Program-made: the position numbers and the translations under genes
Assembly: GCA_024220525.1 (NCBI GenBank)
Contig: JAMYWO010000020.1
Coordinates: 1 to 10,897 of the forward strand
Source of the DNA: Cochliopodium minus
Taxonomy: Eukaryota; Discosea; Himatismenida; Cochliopodiidae
Length of the DNA: 10,897 nucleotides
Direction: 5' to 3'
The notes under the pieces: model-generated
Database searches by the model: none
What the model was told of the DNA's origin: nothing
What the model saw: only the letters and a program-made list of their open reading frames with translations
In this document: positions 7,581 to 10,897 of the stretch, one piece after another
Layout of the letters: each line of letters opens with the position of its first letter
How positions within the stretch are numbered: position 1 is the stretch's first letter

Positions 7581-10500
7581 ATGTTTCGGATATTTCTTTT
7601 CTTGATAATATTATTCAGCTTTATGTTATTTATTGAAGCTGAATCATTCAAGTGGGTTATATTGACCAAAAATAAAGATTCAGCAATTCAAATTTCTCTC
7701 AAAAATGGTCTAAGTCTTAATCACAAATATTTCAGATCTGTAGAGGGGATGTATCTTCTTGAATACAAGCATGATGAATTGAGTAGAACAGATGATGCTA
7801 ACAAGAAATTAAAAATAAGAGATATCACTAAATCACTTAAAGGAGATACAAATGTGAAATTGGTTGAATATCAAAATTTTCACAAATTGATGACCATCAA
7901 ATCTTCTAGACCGATCTTCAGTGATATGAAAGAAATGGAAGAATGGATGGAAAATACCTTTCATAATTCAAAGAGAAATAACAAGAGAAATGTTGTGACT
8001 GATCCATTATATCCACAACAATGGCATCTTCAAAACACAGGACAAACAGGGGTTTGAAAATTAAAATTTATTTGACAAAAGGAATTTATAAATACTCACT
8101 CCATTCAGGGACCTTCAAATATAGATATAAATGTTGCATTGGCATGGAATTCTAGTCAAGTTAGTGGTAAAAATAATTAATTATGATCAAATTCCGTTAT
8201 AAAAATAGATTCATTTTTTTTCAAATTTAGGAAATAATGTGACAATAGGTATAGTGGATGATGGAATTCAATATACTCATCCTGATTTGTCTGATAATTA
8301 TGATTCATCAAATTCAAGGTATCAGGAAAAAAATTAATTGAGCCAAAATTTAAAAATTTCATAAGAAATTATCAAGGTGCACCAGGCGATGAAGAGGATC
8401 CAGCTCCTTTGACAACTGATGATTTCCATGGCACATCGGTGGCGGGAATTGTTGGAGCAGCTCTCAATGGTATATATGGAGTGGGTGTTTCATATAATTC
8501 CAATTTGGTTGGCATTAGGTTGATTGGAGATAATGCAATCACAAATGCTGGTAAATAATTGAGTTTAATAACAATTATCAATCATTATAATTAGCACATA
8601 TTTCTTTTATGATTAGATATTGCAGATGCTCTGTCCTACAACAACCAAGAAATAGATATTTATTCAAACAGCTTTGGCCCAACAGACAACGGTCTCACCC
8701 TTGTTGAATTGCCGAGCGTGGTATTCAATGCCATGGATCAATCAGTGAGGAAAGGAAGAAATGGACTTGGAAATGTCTACGTATTTCAGGCAGGTGAAAA
8801 AAATCATTAAATTTCCAAATGATTTGATCATATGATCAAATAGCTCATTTTGAACAATTTCAATCAAAATTTAATTCATTAACAGGAAATGGTGATCAAT
8901 ATCTTGATAACTGTAACTATGATGGTTTTGCGAATAGCCCTTATTCAATCACAGTTGGATCCATCTCCAATTTAGGAAAGAAGACTTACTACTCTGAGCC
9001 CTGCGCCGCTCTCACATGTGTCGCCCCTTCTTCTGAGAACGTTGGAATCACCACTGTTGATTTGTTGGGTAATGATGGCTACAGTCCTACCAACTCGACA
9101 AATCTCTTTGGTGGAACGAGTGCCTCTGGTATATTTTTAAAATTTTAAATTGAATTGAATAACAACATGTTTTCTTTTCTAATTAATCAAATTTAATAAG
9201 ACATATATCAATAATTTCTTAAGCGGAGATAAAATTTTTACCACAAAGTTTTTATATCGAGGAATTTTAAAAGAATCATCTTAGTTTTCATTTTCTATTT
9301 TATACTATTGATATGCATTTTTTTCCTCTTTTTTTGTTTCGATTTATTTATTTATAAAAAGTACCAATGGTTAGTGGAGTCATCGCTTTAATGCTGGAAG
9401 CAAATCCTAATTTGAATTGGAAGGAAGTTCAGGCTATTTTGATCCAAACCAGCAGGCAAATCGATGCGACTGACAGTGACTGGGTTACCAATGGAGGAAA
9501 TTTTAAAGTCAATCATAAATACGGGTTTGGTTTGGTAAAAAAAAAAGTTCTTAAAGTCAATTATTGAAAATATGAAAGAAATAAAACAATAAAAATAAAA
9601 AATTCAAAATTAAAAAATAAAACAAAAAAAATAAAAATCAAAAATCAAAATCAAAACAAAAAAAATCAAAATAAAAAATAAAAAAATAAAATTAAAAATA
9701 AAAATAAAAAAATAAGAAAAAATAAAAAAATAAAAAAATAATATTAAAAATAAAAATAAAATGTTAAATTATTGATTTTCTTTCCCTTTTACAAAGGTCG
9801 ATGCCAATGCTGCCGTAAACGCTGCAAAAAACTGGAACAGCAAACAATACAAGAAAGACATAAACATATTTAAGCTAGGAAAGTCAGAAAAGCAAGGCGC
9901 TGTGACCAATCCTTACGTTTCCACTATTTCTGTCGGTTTGGATCAAAAGGTCGAGCACATCCAGGTTCTTTTCTCCACTAATTATGTTTTCGGCGCCGAC
10001 TTGAAAATCGTTTTGACTTCTCCTTTTGGCACCAAGAGTGTTCTCGCTGATTATCATGGTGTTGTGGATGTGGGTAAAACTTCCTATTTTAATAATAAAG
10101 TTATTATATTTTAATAATAAAGTTTATTATGATCATAAAATTTAAATTTAATTTTTTTTTTAAAATTTTTTTTTTAATTCTGTTAAAATTTCCTTTTTTT
10201 TTTTTAATTAATTTTGAAACTCTATCTTCATTTTTAATCATTTTGTTAATTTTTTCAATTTTAATCATTTTTTCTTTAAAACTTTATTTTTAATTTAAAA
10301 TTTCCTTTTCTTTCTTAATAATTTTGAAACTTAATATTTAATTTTCAATTTTAATCATTTTTTCAATTTTAATCATTTTTTCAATTTTTCATTTTTTTTT
10401 TGTATTATTTTATTATAACAAACAAAAAGTCGGGTTCCAAGTCTCTTCACCTTCCAACTTTACCAACTCCACCATTTATGGAGCCCCTGCAGCCTTTGGA

Positions 10501-10649
10501 CCAGCCATAAAAGCAAACACCACCAACTACTCTCTTGTGTACACCAATCCTCCTGATGCTTGTTCTGACTTGATCAATTCTCAAACTGTCAACGGCAGTA
10601 TCGCTGTAATAGTAAGAGGAAATTGCAATTTCATCAACAAAGTCATCAA
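7581..10649 (+). CDS. Kexin/furin-like proprotein convertase, 5' part (exons 1-9): signal, propeptide, S8 catalytic domain, P domain start, PA domain start
   Basis: Exons are 7581-8051, 8109-8166, 8231-8318, 8366-8550, 8617-8793, 8886-9128, 9362-9534, 9797-10073 and 10430-10649. The gene continues at 524-1362. All twelve exons sum to 2,382 nt, exactly 793 codons plus stop. Residues 1-20 are a signal peptide. The propeptide ends at dibasic SKRNNKR (130-136), the expected self-cleavage site, before DPLYPQQWHLQNTG. The subtilisin fold of the kexin subfamily follows, with catalytic Asp186 (GIVDDG), His227 (DDFHGTS), oxyanion Asn328 (QAGNGD) and Ser405 (GGTSAS), plus IYSNSFGP. These predict Ca-dependent cleavage after paired basic residues in secretory cargo. 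The P domain begins near 486 (VEHIQV, ADLKIVLTSPFGT) and is interrupted after GVVDV (552-556) by a PA domain that starts at 558 (YGAPAAFGP, then GSIAVIVRGNCNF). The start is the ATG at 7581, which gives the signal peptide; an upstream in-frame GTG is not a credible start here. Later exons use more G/C-ending codons than exons 1-4. Confidence 0.9.
8822..8841. repeat. Perfect 20-bp palindrome in convertase intron 5
   Basis: The sequence ATTTGATCATATGATCAAAT is its own reverse complement. Flanking bases extend the pairing imperfectly: AAATGA on the left faces TCATTT on the right with a few unpaired bases. In the transcript it would form a hairpin inside the 92-nt intron (8794-8885). Confidence 0.85.
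9129..9361 (+). other. Convertase intron 6
   Basis: This 233-nt intron lies between exon 6, which ends three residues after the catalytic serine, and exon 7. The donor is GTATAT and the acceptor AAAAAG. Nothing beyond AT-rich intron sequence is visible. Confidence 0.8.
9535..9796 (+). other. Convertase intron 7, A-rich low-complexity
   Basis: This 262-nt intron separates exon 7 (ending KYGFGL) from exon 8 (VDANAAV), a junction that restores the usual end of the kexin catalytic domain. From about 9565 to 9770 it is almost only A and AAAAT runs on the + strand, the opposite strand bias to the T-rich introns 8 and 11. Confidence 0.85.
10074..10429 (+). other. Convertase intron 8, T-rich, with an 18-nt repeat
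   Basis: This 356-nt intron is bounded by a GTAAAA donor and an AAAAAG acceptor. Several repeats of an 18-nt unit (CAATTTTAATCATTTTTT) occur between about 10256 and 10390, the last ones in tandem. It is a phase-1 intron placed exactly at the start of the PA insert. Confidence 0.85.
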
Positions 10650-10824
10650 GTAAATTTTTTTTTATATATTAAAATTTTAATATTATTAATTTAATAAAAT
10701 ACATATTAATTTATAAATTTTGATTTGTTAGTAAAGAATGAAATTTTTTTTTTAAAATTATATCGAGCAAAGAAGTAAAAACCAATATAGTAACATAATA
10801 AAACACAAACAGTTAAAACTAAGA
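10650..10824 (+). other. 5' part of the long intron 9 of the convertase gene
   Basis: A GTAAAT donor at 10650 follows two bases of codon 631. The sequence is AT-rich and non-coding. It continues without change into the terminal repeat, and from there into 74-523 at the other end of the window. Confidence 0.8.
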
Positions 10825-10897
10825 ATCGCATCGAAATTAAATCAAAAAATAAAATATTTTTCTTTCTAATTAAGATATGTTATTCTCGGGCATAATG
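10825..10897. repeat. Terminal direct repeat, right copy (identical to 1-73)
   Basis: This is an exact 73-base copy of the window start and lies inside convertase intron 9. See the left copy for interpretation. Confidence 0.9.

Noticed and set aside
8177-8581. - strand open frames within the convertase gene
   Set aside because: They overlap exons 3 and 4, which carry the catalytic Asp and His regions on the + strand.

Overview
This window is AT-rich eukaryotic nuclear-type DNA. It has split genes, short GT-AG introns (47 to about 360 nt, one of about 700), almost pure A or T tracts in introns and spacers, and TAA stops. The gene content is a secretory-pathway kexin-type protease, two Rab/Ras-like GTPases and a formin-type protein. 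A free-living amoeboid protist fits, but I cannot name the lineage. No bacterial operon, tRNA, rRNA, CRISPR array or transposase was seen.

Layout. (1) A 12-exon proprotein-convertase gene on the + strand starts at 7581, runs off the right edge (last exon visible there ends at 10649) and re-enters at the left edge (524-1362). Bases 1-73 are an exact copy of 10825-10897. Splicing across that overlap restores codon phase and a continuous PA domain, giving a 793-residue protein with its stop. (2) Bases 1477-1605 hold a stray exon-3 fragment of a Rab-like gene. It is followed by two tandem six-exon Rab-like paralogues, A at 1717-2939 and B at 3007-4311. (3) At 4312-4572 lies a low-complexity stretch with a 7-nt A-rich tandem repeat and one unresolved base (N at 4333). 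(4) On the - strand, 7507 to 4573, is a five-exon gene for a leucine-rich-repeat plus GBD/FH3 plus coiled-coil protein. It looks like the N-terminal part of a formin whose FH1/FH2 exons are missing. It is divergent from the convertase gene, with only 73 bp between the two start codons.

Topology. Taken literally the sequence closes into a 10,824-bp circle. Real coding continuity supports the join at the window ends. The join at the N is suspect: it sits in a repeat, and the formin gene loses its 3' exons exactly there. The simplest reading is a linear locus ordered formin 5' part (reverse), convertase, Rab A, Rab B, with the N a false scaffold join. A genuine extrachromosomal circle or tandem repeat broken inside a formin intron is the alternative.

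The most interesting biology is the convertase. A protease-associated (PA) domain is nested inside its P/Homo B domain and is carried by two exons flanked by phase-1 introns, the pattern expected from exon shuffling. The Rab-like pair has proline at the switch II catalytic-glutamine position and a long C-terminal extension ending in a Ras-style CaaX box. The genes share general themes (secretory processing, membrane trafficking, actin) but nothing in the sequence shows that they act together.
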